From assembly GCA_937958785.1 (NCBI GenBank), contig CALGMY010000147.1, positions 1-27,273 on the forward strand: DNA of 27,273 bases. The letters are read 5' to 3'. Made by a program: the position numbers and the translations under genes. Numbering within the stretch: the stretch's first letter is position 1; each line of letters begins with the position of its first letter. Origin of the DNA: an uncultured Gammaproteobacteria bacterium. GTDB taxonomy: Bacteria > Pseudomonadota > Gammaproteobacteria > Steroidobacterales > GCA-2729495. Of this stretch, positions 7,772 through 13,826 are shown one piece after another. The notes beneath the pieces are model-generated. The model was not told the origin of the DNA and did not search any database. It worked only from the letters and a program-made list of their open reading frames with translations.

Positions 7772-7948
7772 CTATTGGCCGCGCCCGAGCCGGCGCGCCC
7801 CCCAGCGCAGCAGGGCCACCTGCCGCTCGAAGCGCCGGCACGCGGCGCAGAACAGCAGGTGCAGGCGGACCCGCCCGCGCTCCACGAGGGTCAGCCGGGT
7901 GTCCATGGCCCGGGAAACGAGCTCGGAAACGTCGCGGCAAGTGTCCAT
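7772..7948 (-). CDS. Small zinc-binding anti-sigma factor candidate (zf-HC2/ZAS type)
   Basis: 58-aa protein with a His-x3-Cys-x2-Cys motif (H30, C34, C37) plus C4, the ligand set of zinc-binding anti-sigma domains. No membrane segment follows, so it would be a soluble, minimal anti-sigma factor. The ATG at 7948 shares its A with the TGA of the sigma factor gene (TGATG), giving strict coupling. A longer start is possible but would run back into the sigma gene. Such domains often sense redox state through the Zn site. That it binds the neighbouring sigma factor is inferred from the overlap and family. Confidence 0.78.
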   Translation of the reverse strand: MDTCRDVSELVSRAMDTRLTLVERGRVRLHLLFCAACRRFERQVALLRWGARRLGRGQ

Positions 7949-8538
7949 CAGTCCTTCCCGTCGGCGAGCCAGCCCCGCTCCACGCACTGGCGCAGGCGCA
8001 GGCGGGCCCGGTGCATGAGCACCCAGTAGTTCGACTGGCTGAGGCCGAGATCCTTACAGATCTCCTCCGGCTCCAGTTCCAGGATTTCCCGCAGGGCAAA
8101 CACCTGGCCAGCCCGGCCGGCCAGGCCCTGCAGGCAGGCCTCGAGGACCGCCAGGAACGCTTCCTGCCGGTGGCTGTCCGCCGGATCGGGCCAGGACGCG
8201 GGGGGCGTGACCCAGTGCCCGTCCCGCGCGAACAGCCGGTCGATCAGCGCGGCGGCGTCCTCCGGGTCCTCCTCGTCCCCGCAGGGCAGCGGTGCCTCCC
8301 GCGCCGACCGGCGGAAGTGATCGATGATCTGCCGGCGCAGGATGCCCGTGAGCCAGGTCGCCGGTGACGATTCCCCGCGGAAGCCGGCGAGGCCACCGAG
8401 GGCCGCCAGCAGCGTGCTCTGCACGAGGTCCTCGGCGACTGCCGCATCCCTCACCTGCAGGCGGGCATAGCGGAGCAGGGCGGGACGGTAGCCCGGCAGC
8501 TGCTCCGGAGTGAGGCCTGGCACGCCTGGAGATTTCAT
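7948..8538 (-). CDS. ECF-type RNA polymerase sigma factor
   Basis: 196-aa sigma-70 family protein with only regions 2 and 4. Region 2 lies at about residues 18-82 (RDAAVAEDLVQSTLLAAL, FRGESSPATWLTGILRRQIIDHFRR). Region 4 lies at about 128-190 (CLQGLAGRAGQVFALREILELEPEEICKDLGLS). The end (YWVLMHRARLRLRQCVERGWL) is typical of a subgroup annotated as TIGR02943-like, which usually travels with a small zf-HC2 protein, as here. I chose the ATG at 8538 because it gives the usual N-terminus; the longer frame would overlap the upstream VOC gene. A weak minus-strand TATACT at 8554-8549 lies just upstream. Target promoters are unknown. Confidence 0.88.
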   Translation of the reverse strand: MKSPGVPGLTPEQLPGYRPALLRYARLQVRDAAVAEDLVQSTLLAALGGLAGFRGESSPATWLTGILRRQIIDHFRRSAREAPLPCGDEEDPEDAAALIDRLFARDGHWVTPPASWPDPADSHRQEAFLAVLEACLQGLAGRAGQVFALREILELEPEEICKDLGLSQSNYWVLMHRARLRLRQCVERGWLADGKD

Positions 8539-8592
8539 GGCCCGGGCAGTATATCGGTGCAGGCCACCCGGCTGTCCCGGGCAGGAGTGACG

Positions 8593-8979
8593 ATGGTCAA
8601 CGGCATCCACCACCTGAATTTCATCGTGCGTGACCTCGAGGCGTCACTGCCCGCCTGGGAACGCCTGCTTGGCTGCGAGGCCACCCGGCGGGACGCACTG
8701 CCGGAACGCGGCGTGGTCGCCGCGCGCTTCCGCCTGGGCCCGACCTGGCTGGTCCTGGTCCAGCCCACCCGCACCGACTCGGTGCCCGGCCGCTTCCTCG
8801 CCGAGCACGGGGAGGGGTTCTTCCTGCTGTCGTTCGCGGTGGATTCGCTGGCGGCGGAGGAAGAGCGCCTGGGCGAGGCGGCTTTCGCGTCGGTTCCCCG
8901 ACCCGGTGCCGACGGCTGGCAGGTGCGGGACCTCGCGCCGGGACCGAACGGCGCTCACCTGCAGCTCACCGAGGGGTGA
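8593..8979 (+). CDS. Small VOC family protein
   Basis: 128-aa single-domain cytosolic VOC protein. The start MVNGIHHLNFIVRDLEASL carries the first ligand His (H7), and the chain ends AHLQLTEG, in the position of the last ligand strand. General layout recalls methylmalonyl-CoA epimerase or glyoxalase I, with no residue set that decides. The ATG at 8593 has a CAGGAG ribosome site 5 bp upstream. It is divergent from the sigma factor gene (54-bp gap). Its TGA overlaps a 14-bp palindrome of GATC ends (8978-8991) that leads into REP copy 2. Confidence 0.82.
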   Translation: MVNGIHHLNFIVRDLEASLPAWERLLGCEATRRDALPERGVVAARFRLGPTWLVLVQPTRTDSVPGRFLAEHGEGFFLLSFAVDSLAAEEERLGEAAFASVPRPGADGWQVRDLAPGPNGAHLQLTEG

Positions 8980-8987
8980 TCGCGCGC

Positions 8988-9011
8988 GATCGCGCCTCAA
9001 GGCGCTCCTAC
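8988..9011 (-). repeat. REP-like palindrome, copy 2 (contains a stop codon)
   Basis: Same 24-nt unit as copy 1 but with loop CA instead of GA (GCGCCT-CA-AGGCGC). The stem is intact while the loop differs, which points to selection or copying of the hairpin itself. The TAG stop of the CadC-like gene (9008-9010, minus strand) lies inside the element's TAGGAG end. An adjoining 14-bp palindrome, GATCGCG-CGCGATC (8978-8991), doubles its other end. Confidence 0.8.
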
Positions 9012-11437
9012 AGGCCGAGCTTCGCCAGCGTGACCTGCGTGGCTCGCGCACGGGTCGCGGCGTACTCGGCTGCCAGCGCGGCGCGTTCGCCGGCGAGGGG
9101 CGGGCGCTCCCACAGGCCGTCGAAGAGCGGGGAGGCGAGCAGTCGCCCGTAGGGTTGCAGGCCCCGTCGGCGGACATCCTGCAGGAGTCCCGTAGCGCCG
9201 GCCTCGTCGCCGGCGAGGACCGCGATGGCGATGCCGGCCATCGCGAAGGACGCGTCGTTCCAGCCGAGCTGGCGCCAACCCTCCAGGTCCTTGCGGGCGG
9301 CAGCCACCGCCTGCCCGAAGTCCGGGCCGCCCAGCTCCGCGGCCGTCGCGAGGCCGTAGGCCAGCGCCACCGCCCGCAAGGCCGGCGCCTCCTCCTCGCA
9401 GATCACCGGCTGGGCGGACGCCGCGACGCTGCGGAAGCGGCCGGCGGCCGCCGGCTGACGTTCCAGGAAGTCCGCGATGCCGAGCCAGAGCTCGGCGCGC
9501 TGGCGGATGCAGCCCTGGTAGGCGAGCGTGACGCTGGCCAGGGTGGCAGGCGACACGAGCCCGGCAGCCGCCCGGCGCAGCGTCGCGGGATCGCGCTTGG
9601 CCACCGCGAGGCTGGCTTCGAGGGCATGGCGCTGCTTGGCTGCCATCGCCGGCCCGTTGTCCCGGATCAGGCGGGCCGCCTCGTCGAAGCGCTGCAGGTA
9701 GATGAGGGCCTCGATGGCCGCCTCGTGGGGATAGGGGCCGGATTCGCGGGGCGCGGCCTGCGCCACCGCCCCGGCGAGCACCTCGTCGTACTGGCCGAGT
9801 TCCAGTCCCACCTCGGCCAGCATGTGCTGAAGCTTTGCGCCTGGCGATATCGCCATCAGGCGCCGGGCCTCTTCCCGCGCCCGGTCCAGCTCGCCGCGCG
9901 CGAGCAGCGCAGCCAGGTAGTTCGCCTGCACCGACGGGTGCAGGGGATCCAGTTCCAGCGCGGTCGTGAGGTGCCGGGCCGCCTGGTTCGCATCGCCCAT
10001 GCCGAGCCACAGGATGCCGAGCCACATCTGGCCCATGGAGTAGCCGGGTTCGAGTTCCACCGCCCGCTGGTAATCGGCGCGGGCCTTCGCGAGTTCGCCT
10101 TCCTGCTTGTGGACCATGCCCATGGAGGCGTGGGCCTCCGCCAGGTCCGGCGCCAGGGCCAGCGCCTTCTCCGCATATTCCCGCGCCTTGGGTACCGCCT
10201 CCTCCCGGCTGCGGTAGCCGTTGTCGAGTAGCACCGACCAGGCGTCCGCCAGCCCCGAGTAGGCGAGGGCGTAGTCCGGGTCCAGGGCCAGGGCCTGCCC
10301 GAAGTAACCGACGGAGCGCTCCAGCCCCGCCCGCGTGCGCTGGTTCCAGTAGTAGCGCCCCAGCAGGTAGGCGTCGTGGGCCTCCTCGCTGCCGGTCGTC
10401 GTGGCGGCGGCGGCGAGCTGGCCACCGTTCGCGAGCGAGGGCGCGAGCTGGGCGATGAGGGCCGCAGCCACCTCCGCCTGCAGCGCGAGCTTGCCGGTCA
10501 CGGGGCGCTCGAAGGCGGACGCCCAGACCGGGTAGCCGGTCTGGCCGTCGGTCAGCTGGGCCGTCACCCGCAACTGGTTCCCGTCGATGCGCACGGTGCC
10601 CTCGAGCAGCGCCTGCACGTCGAGCTGGCGGGCGATCTCGCGCACGTCCATGGGCCGGTCCCGGAAGGCCATGGACGAGGTGCGGGCCGCGACCCGCAGG
10701 TCGCCGACACCCATGAGGGCGTTGCGGATGTCCTCGGCGAGGCCGTCGCTGAAATAGTCGTGCTCCGGATTGCCGCTCAGGTTGACGAGGGGCAGCACCG
10801 CCACCGAACGGATGGCGGGTGCCCGGGTGGCGGCCGGCTCGTCCCCATCCGCCGGGTCGATGATCACCTTGACCCCGTCATCGCCACTCAGCAGCCAGAT
10901 GAGGGCGACGAGCAGCACGATGAGCAGCCCGATGCCGAGCAGGGCATTGCGGACCAGGGTACGGGTCGTGCTGGCAGCCCGGCGCGCGACCCGGGCCGCG
11001 CCGTCCATGACGGTTCTCACCGGCAGGGCCGCGGCCGACGGCGGGACGGGCGCCGCCGGTTCCGCCGGCGGCTCCTCCGCCGCGAGGGGCTCGACCGGCA
11101 CCAGCAGGCTGTAGCCGCGCTTGGGGATGGTGCGGATGAACCGCCGGTCCCGGCCGGTATCCCGGAGCACGGTGCGGAGTTCGGAGATGCAGCGGGTGAC
11201 CACGTCGTCGGTCACCACCAGGCCCTTCCAGACCTCGGCGAGCAGCATGTCCCGGGTGACCACCTCGCCGGGGTGGCGGGCCAGGCAGACCAGCACGTCC
11301 ATCACCTTGGGCTCCACGTGCATCCGGTGGCCGGCCTGGGCAATGACGCCCTGCAGGGGATGGACCTCCCAGTCACCCACCCGGAAGCCCTGGCGTACCA
11401 GCTCGTCGGCGGCGGTGGCGATGTCGGCGGTGCCCAT
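9008..11437 (-). CDS. CadC-like membrane-anchored winged-helix regulator with TolB/FlgO-like and TPR domains
   Basis: 809-aa one-component regulator. An OmpR-type winged helix (about residues 18-113, including VEPKVMDVLVCLARHPGEVVTR and RFIRTIPKRGYSLL) is followed by a Pro/Ala-rich linker and one membrane helix (about 165-184, NALLGIGLLIVLLVALIWLL). Next comes a TolB/FlgO-like domain (about 210-345, SVAVLPLVNLSGNPEHDYFSDGLAEDI), then at least five TPR-like repeats (about 360-600, for example ALDPDYALAYSGLADAW and ALAPDLAEAHASMGMVHKQEG). The tail is helical. DNA binding is on the cytosolic side and the TPR sensor in the periplasm. The ATG at 11437 has a GAGG site. The TAG stop lies in a REP element. 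Signal and target genes are unknown; a divergent JAMM-motif gene shares its 219-bp upstream region and is a candidate target. Confidence 0.9.
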   Translation of the reverse strand: MGTADIATAADELVRQGFRVGDWEVHPLQGVIAQAGHRMHVEPKVMDVLVCLARHPGEVVTRDMLLAEVWKGLVVTDDVVTRCISELRTVLRDTGRDRRFIRTIPKRGYSLLVPVEPLAAEEPPAEPAAPVPPSAAALPVRTVMDGAARVARRAASTTRTLVRNALLGIGLLIVLLVALIWLLSGDDGVKVIIDPADGDEPAATRAPAIRSVAVLPLVNLSGNPEHDYFSDGLAEDIRNALMGVGDLRVAARTSSMAFRDRPMDVREIARQLDVQALLEGTVRIDGNQLRVTAQLTDGQTGYPVWASAFERPVTGKLALQAEVAAALIAQLAPSLANGGQLAAAATTTGSEEAHDAYLLGRYYWNQRTRAGLERSVGYFGQALALDPDYALAYSGLADAWSVLLDNGYRSREEAVPKAREYAEKALALAPDLAEAHASMGMVHKQEGELAKARADYQRAVELEPGYSMGQMWLGILWLGMGDANQAARHLTTALELDPLHPSVQANYLAALLARGELDRAREEARRLMAISPGAKLQHMLAEVGLELGQYDEVLAGAVAQAAPRESGPYPHEAAIEALIYLQRFDEAARLIRDNGPAMAAKQRHALEASLAVAKRDPATLRRAAAGLVSPATLASVTLAYQGCIRQRAELWLGIADFLERQPAAAGRFRSVAASAQPVICEEEAPALRAVALAYGLATAAELGGPDFGQAVAAARKDLEGWRQLGWNDASFAMAGIAIAVLAGDEAGATGLLQDVRRRGLQPYGRLLASPLFDGLWERPPLAGERAALAAEYAATRARATQVTLAKLGL

Positions 11438-11656
11438 GGAGACCCTCGGCAGGGACGCGCCACTCTACCGCCCGCCGGCGGCGGCGGCCAGCCGGCCTTA
11501 ACCCGCAAGTGACTGAATATCCGGGGCCCGAAGCTTTTCCGAAGGCTCCCGGAGCAAAACGCGGCAAAGCCTTGGCATTCGCCCGGCAACCCTCGGGATT
11601 CCCCGCCCCCCGGTCCCGAGACTTCCGCGCCTCACGGCAGGCGACGGAGAGCGGCG
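11438..11656. other. 219-bp divergent intergenic region
   Basis: Upstream region of both the CadC-like regulator and the exported JAMM-motif gene. It contains an inverted repeat CTCGGGA (11592-11598) / TCCCGAG (11614-11620) with a 15-nt spacer, which is a possible operator. I found no convincing -35/-10 pair. A ribosome site GGAG precedes the ATG at 11657. Confidence 0.35.
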
Positions 11657-12223
11657 ATGACGGACAGCAGGCACTGGGCGGGGGCGTGGCTGATGATGTT
11701 CAGCCTGGGATGCGGGGCGGGCGTGCCGGCACCGGAGGCCGCCTTCGGTTCCGAGGTGGCGGCGGTGGTGGCGGCGGGCACCGGGGTCCTTGGCCGGTCC
11801 CGGGCCGAGGACCGGGAGTTCCTGGGCGCCGTGCTCCGCCGGGGTGGCGACTACCACTACACCGTGGTGCCGGGCGTGGCGGGCGCGGACCGGATCCGGG
11901 CCCGGCTGGTCATCCCGGCCGGTTTCGAACTCGTGGCCTTCTGGCACACCCACGGGGCACCGGCGCCGGAGCGGGGTTACTTCTCCGGGGTCGACGTGGC
12001 CCTGGTGGCGGGCACGGGCCGGCCCCTCTACCTGGTTGACCCGGCGGGGACGGTGCGGGTCCTGAAGCCCGGGGCACCCCGGTTGTCGGCCCGGGCGGCG
12101 GGCCGGCTGGGGCTGCCTGGCCGGCCCGGCTTCGCGGCCGGCGAGGTCCTGTCGGGCCCGGACGGTGAGCCCCTGTGCGTTCCGGTGGACGTCCCGGCCC
12201 TGCCGGCCCTGGTCAGGAACTGA
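11657..12223 (+). CDS. Exported JAMM/MPN-motif protein, DUF4329-like
   Basis: 188-aa protein with a hydrophobic N-terminal segment (about residues 8-25, GAWLMMFSLGCG) that should direct export. SLGC is only a poor lipobox, so Sec cleavage or a lipid anchor are both possible. The core matches DUF4329: GGDYHYTVVPGV, VIPAGFELVAFWHTHG, YFSGVDVALVA. Together E54 (DREFLGAV), H97-T-H99, S110 and D113 complete the JAMM metallopeptidase pattern E ... HxH-x10-SxxD. It may therefore be a zinc isopeptidase or peptidase of the envelope, although DUF4329 domains are mostly known from toxin or repeat proteins and the activity is unproven. It is divergent from the CadC-like regulator. Confidence 0.75.
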   Translation: MTDSRHWAGAWLMMFSLGCGAGVPAPEAAFGSEVAAVVAAGTGVLGRSRAEDREFLGAVLRRGGDYHYTVVPGVAGADRIRARLVIPAGFELVAFWHTHGAPAPERGYFSGVDVALVAGTGRPLYLVDPAGTVRVLKPGAPRLSARAAGRLGLPGRPGFAAGEVLSGPDGEPLCVPVDVPALPALVRN

Positions 12224-12258
12224 CCTTCCACGTCCCGCGGGTTCACATAAGCGCGCCC

Positions 12259-12278
12259 GTCACGGCCGGATCCGTGAC
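12259..12278. promoter_or_regulatory. Inverted repeat upstream of sigma-54 promoter
   Basis: GTCACGG (12259-12265) and CCGTGAC (12272-12278) form a perfect 7-bp inverted repeat with spacer CCGGAT. It begins 35 bp after the JAMM gene stop and ends 11 bp before the -24 box. No T-run follows, so a terminator is less likely than a protein-binding site. Activators of sigma-54 usually bind farther upstream, so it could also be a repressor site. Confidence 0.4.
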
Positions 12279-12288
12279 GCCGTTCCCC

Positions 12289-12304
12289 TGGCACGACCCT
12301 TGCT
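12289..12304 (+). promoter_or_regulatory. Sigma-54 (RpoN) promoter
   Basis: TGGCACG-ACCC-TTGCT matches the sigma-54 consensus TGGCACG-N4-TTGCW at every conserved base. The GG (12290-12291) and GC (12302-12303) doublets have the required 10-nt gap. The predicted transcript start is near 12315, 21 nt before the ATG of the 86-aa gene, and a GAGGGAG ribosome site lies between. The position in a 112-bp intergenic gap supports it. Confidence 0.8.
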
Positions 12305-12335
12305 CCTCTCCAGTCGTTCGCTGAGGGAGTACGCC

Positions 12336-12596
12336 ATGTCGGTCCAGGTCATCCACGACAACCATGCCACCTGCGCGGGTAACGATTTCCTGCGGGTCTA
12401 CTGCCAGCGGCGGAGCGGTTCGCCGGCGACCTACGCGACGATCGAACGGGTATTTGGGGGCGAGGTCCGCACCCGCACCTGGCACTTCCGCACGCTGCTC
12501 GCCAACGAGCCCATGGACGAGCAGGTGGCGACCGAGTTCGCCGCCGCCTATGCGGAGCGCAAGAACATCCCGGTCGTCTACGTGGAAGTGGTGTAG
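12336..12596 (+). CDS. 86-aa protein of unknown function under sigma-54 control
   Basis: Small soluble protein with no signal peptide, no membrane segment and no family I recognise. It has two Cys (residues 11 and 21) and a basic/aromatic middle (GGEVRTRTWHFRTLL). The C-terminal half looks like a helix (MDEQVATEFAAAYAERK) followed by a hydrophobic strand (IPVVYVEVV) at the very end. The ATG at 12336 follows GAGGGAG at a good distance; the longer frame would swallow the sigma-54 promoter. The TAG stop lies at the edge of a half REP element shared with the convergent methyltransferase gene. Regulation by RpoN implies an activator elsewhere and conditional expression. Confidence 0.75.
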   Translation: MSVQVIHDNHATCAGNDFLRVYCQRRSGSPATYATIERVFGGEVRTRTWHFRTLLANEPMDEQVATEFAAAYAERKNIPVVYVEVV

Positions 12597-12608
12597 GGGC
12601 GCTCCTAC
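12593..12608. repeat. Half or collapsed REP element between convergent genes
   Basis: GTAGGGGCGCTCCTAC is an imperfect palindrome. The right 11 nt (12598-12608) equal the CTCCTAC end of the REP family. It contains the TAG stops of both convergent genes (12594-12596 plus, 12607-12605 minus). It may be a REP remnant that lost its central stem. Confidence 0.5.
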
Positions 12609-13357
12609 GGCTTCCTGAAGACCAGGAAGTGCTGCTGGGGCAGCACGTCCCGGGACTCGACCCACTCGAGGCCCACCGCAGCCATCTCCTTCCGCGCCTG
12701 GGCCTCGCTCATCTTGTGCAGTTCGAGGATCGGCACGGCCGGGTCCTCGGCGCGGTACTCGATCAGCACCACCCGGCCACCAGGCTTCAGGCCCCGCATC
12801 ACCCCGGTCATCACCTCCCGGGGGTGGGAGAACTCGTGGTAGGCATCCACCATCAGCACCAGGTCGACGCCACCGGGCGGGAGCCCGGGGTCGGTCTCGG
12901 TCGCGAGCACCGGCTGCACGTTGGCGAGCCCGGCTGACTTCGCCCGGCGCGCGACGATGTCGAGCATCTCCTGCTGGATGTCGACGGCGAGCACGCGGCC
13001 CGCGGGGACCCGGCCCGCGATGGGCAGCGAGAAGTAGCCGGTACCTGCGCCCAGGTCCGCCACCACGTCGTCCGGTTCCACGGGCAGGTTCGCGAGCAGG
13101 AGGTCGGTGCGCTCCTCGGCCTCCCGGGTGGGCCGCTCGAGCCAGCCCGCGCCCAGGTGTCCCATGACGAAGGAAATCTCCCGGCCCAGGTACACCTTGC
13201 CGATGCCGTCCGGGCTCGCCGGGCGGGTGGTGTAGACCGCATCCGGCGCCGCCGGGTCCGCGGTGGGTGCGGTATCGCGGGCGCAGGCGGGCAGGGCGAG
13301 GGCGAGCAGCGCCAGCCAGGTACAGGTCTGTCGGTGGTCGTGGCTGCGGATTGGCAT
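12605..13357 (-). CDS. Exported class I SAM-dependent methyltransferase-like protein (putative lipoprotein)
   Basis: 250-aa Rossmann methyltransferase fold. Motif I is DLGAGTG (residues 101-107), the acidic end of strand 2 is D126 (VLAVDIQQEML), followed by DLVLMVDAYHEFSHP and LKPGGRVVLIEYR. The N-terminus MPIRSHDHRQTCTWLALLALALPAC is a signal sequence ending in L-P-A-C, a plausible lipobox with C25 as lipid-bearing Cys. SAM is not known to be abundant in the periplasm, so either SAM is supplied there, the fold binds something else, or the signal is a membrane anchor. The ATG at 13357 is preferred because the signal starts there; upstream residues are shadow sequence. It is divergent from the Cys/His small gene. 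Its stop lies in the half REP. Confidence 0.82.
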   Translation of the reverse strand: MPIRSHDHRQTCTWLALLALALPACARDTAPTADPAAPDAVYTTRPASPDGIGKVYLGREISFVMGHLGAGWLERPTREAEERTDLLLANLPVEPDDVVADLGAGTGYFSLPIAGRVPAGRVLAVDIQQEMLDIVARRAKSAGLANVQPVLATETDPGLPPGGVDLVLMVDAYHEFSHPREVMTGVMRGLKPGGRVVLIEYRAEDPAVPILELHKMSEAQARKEMAAVGLEWVESRDVLPQQHFLVFRKP

Positions 13358-13381
13358 ACGGGGGTCTCCAGGGGTTCTCGT

Positions 13382-13399
13382 GGGCAGGTTCGCCTGCCC
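13382..13399 (+). other. GGGCAGG-TTCG-CCTGCCC hairpin (UUCG tetraloop)
   Basis: Perfect 7-bp stem closed by TTCG on the plus strand, in the 99-bp divergent gap between the methyltransferase and the Cys/His small gene. On the plus strand it would form a very stable RNA hairpin 57 nt before the ATG at 13457. On the minus strand it lies 24 nt upstream of the methyltransferase start. It could be a leader structure or an operator; no T-run follows. Confidence 0.45.
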
Positions 13400-13456
13400 G
13401 GCCCCCGCCGGATGCACGTGGCGCCGGGGCTTGACGGCCGTGCTAGTGTGTTCCGG

Positions 13457-13753
13457 ATGATTCGGTGGGCAGACAAGCGGCGCGGCAGCGGGTTTACCGG
13501 CATCCTGCTGGCGCTGGTGCTTCTCGCCCAGGTCCTGGTCATCACCCACGACACGACGGCCCACCAGGACGACGAGCCCTGCGGGCTCTGCTTCGCCGCG
13601 AATGCCGTCGGCACCCCGCTTGGCGTCACGACGCCAGAGCCGCAGCCCGTGGCGACTGGCGACTCCCCGTGCGCCGCGACGCCGAGCTGCATCCCCTGGT
13701 CGCCACGCATACCCTGGCAGGCCCGCGCGCCGCCATCACCCTCCCTGATCTGA
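13457..13753 (+). CDS. Small exported Cys/His protein, DUF2946/zinc-chaperone-like, ahead of TonB receptor
   Basis: 98-aa protein with one hydrophobic segment (about residues 13-29, FTGILLALVLLAQVLVI). A short metal-binding-looking stretch follows: H31, H36, then C42-G-L-C45. More Cys lie at 72 and 78, in a Pro-rich tail. The layout of a membrane anchor, then His and CxxC, is that of the small proteins found just upstream of TonB-dependent metal receptors (DUF2946-like; some are called zinc chaperones). The assignment rests on layout and on the receptor 73 bp downstream, not on strong sequence identity. The ATG at 13457 is the only sensible start for the hydrophobic segment. Confidence 0.65.
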   Translation: MIRWADKRRGSGFTGILLALVLLAQVLVITHDTTAHQDDEPCGLCFAANAVGTPLGVTTPEPQPVATGDSPCAATPSCIPWSPRIPWQARAPPSPSLI

Positions 13754-13826
13754 AACCCCCTGTCTATCCCGGTGCTGCGCCGGCAGGCGCGGCATCGGCC
13801 ATTGGTTTCCTTTCGAGGAGTGCCCC

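Noticed and set aside
7761..7776. GTAGCTCCTA between the Gly-tail gene and the anti-sigma gene as another REP remnant
   Set aside because: Only about 10 nt resemble the REP ends; too short to separate from chance.
11556..11585. Sigma-54-like TGCCAAGGCTTTGC on the minus strand before the CadC-like gene
   Set aside because: The essential GG doublet of the -24 box is missing.
13431..13459. TTGACG at 13431 as -35 of a sigma-70 promoter for the Cys/His gene
   Set aside because: No -10 box at 16-18 nt; TAGTGT is only 7 nt away.
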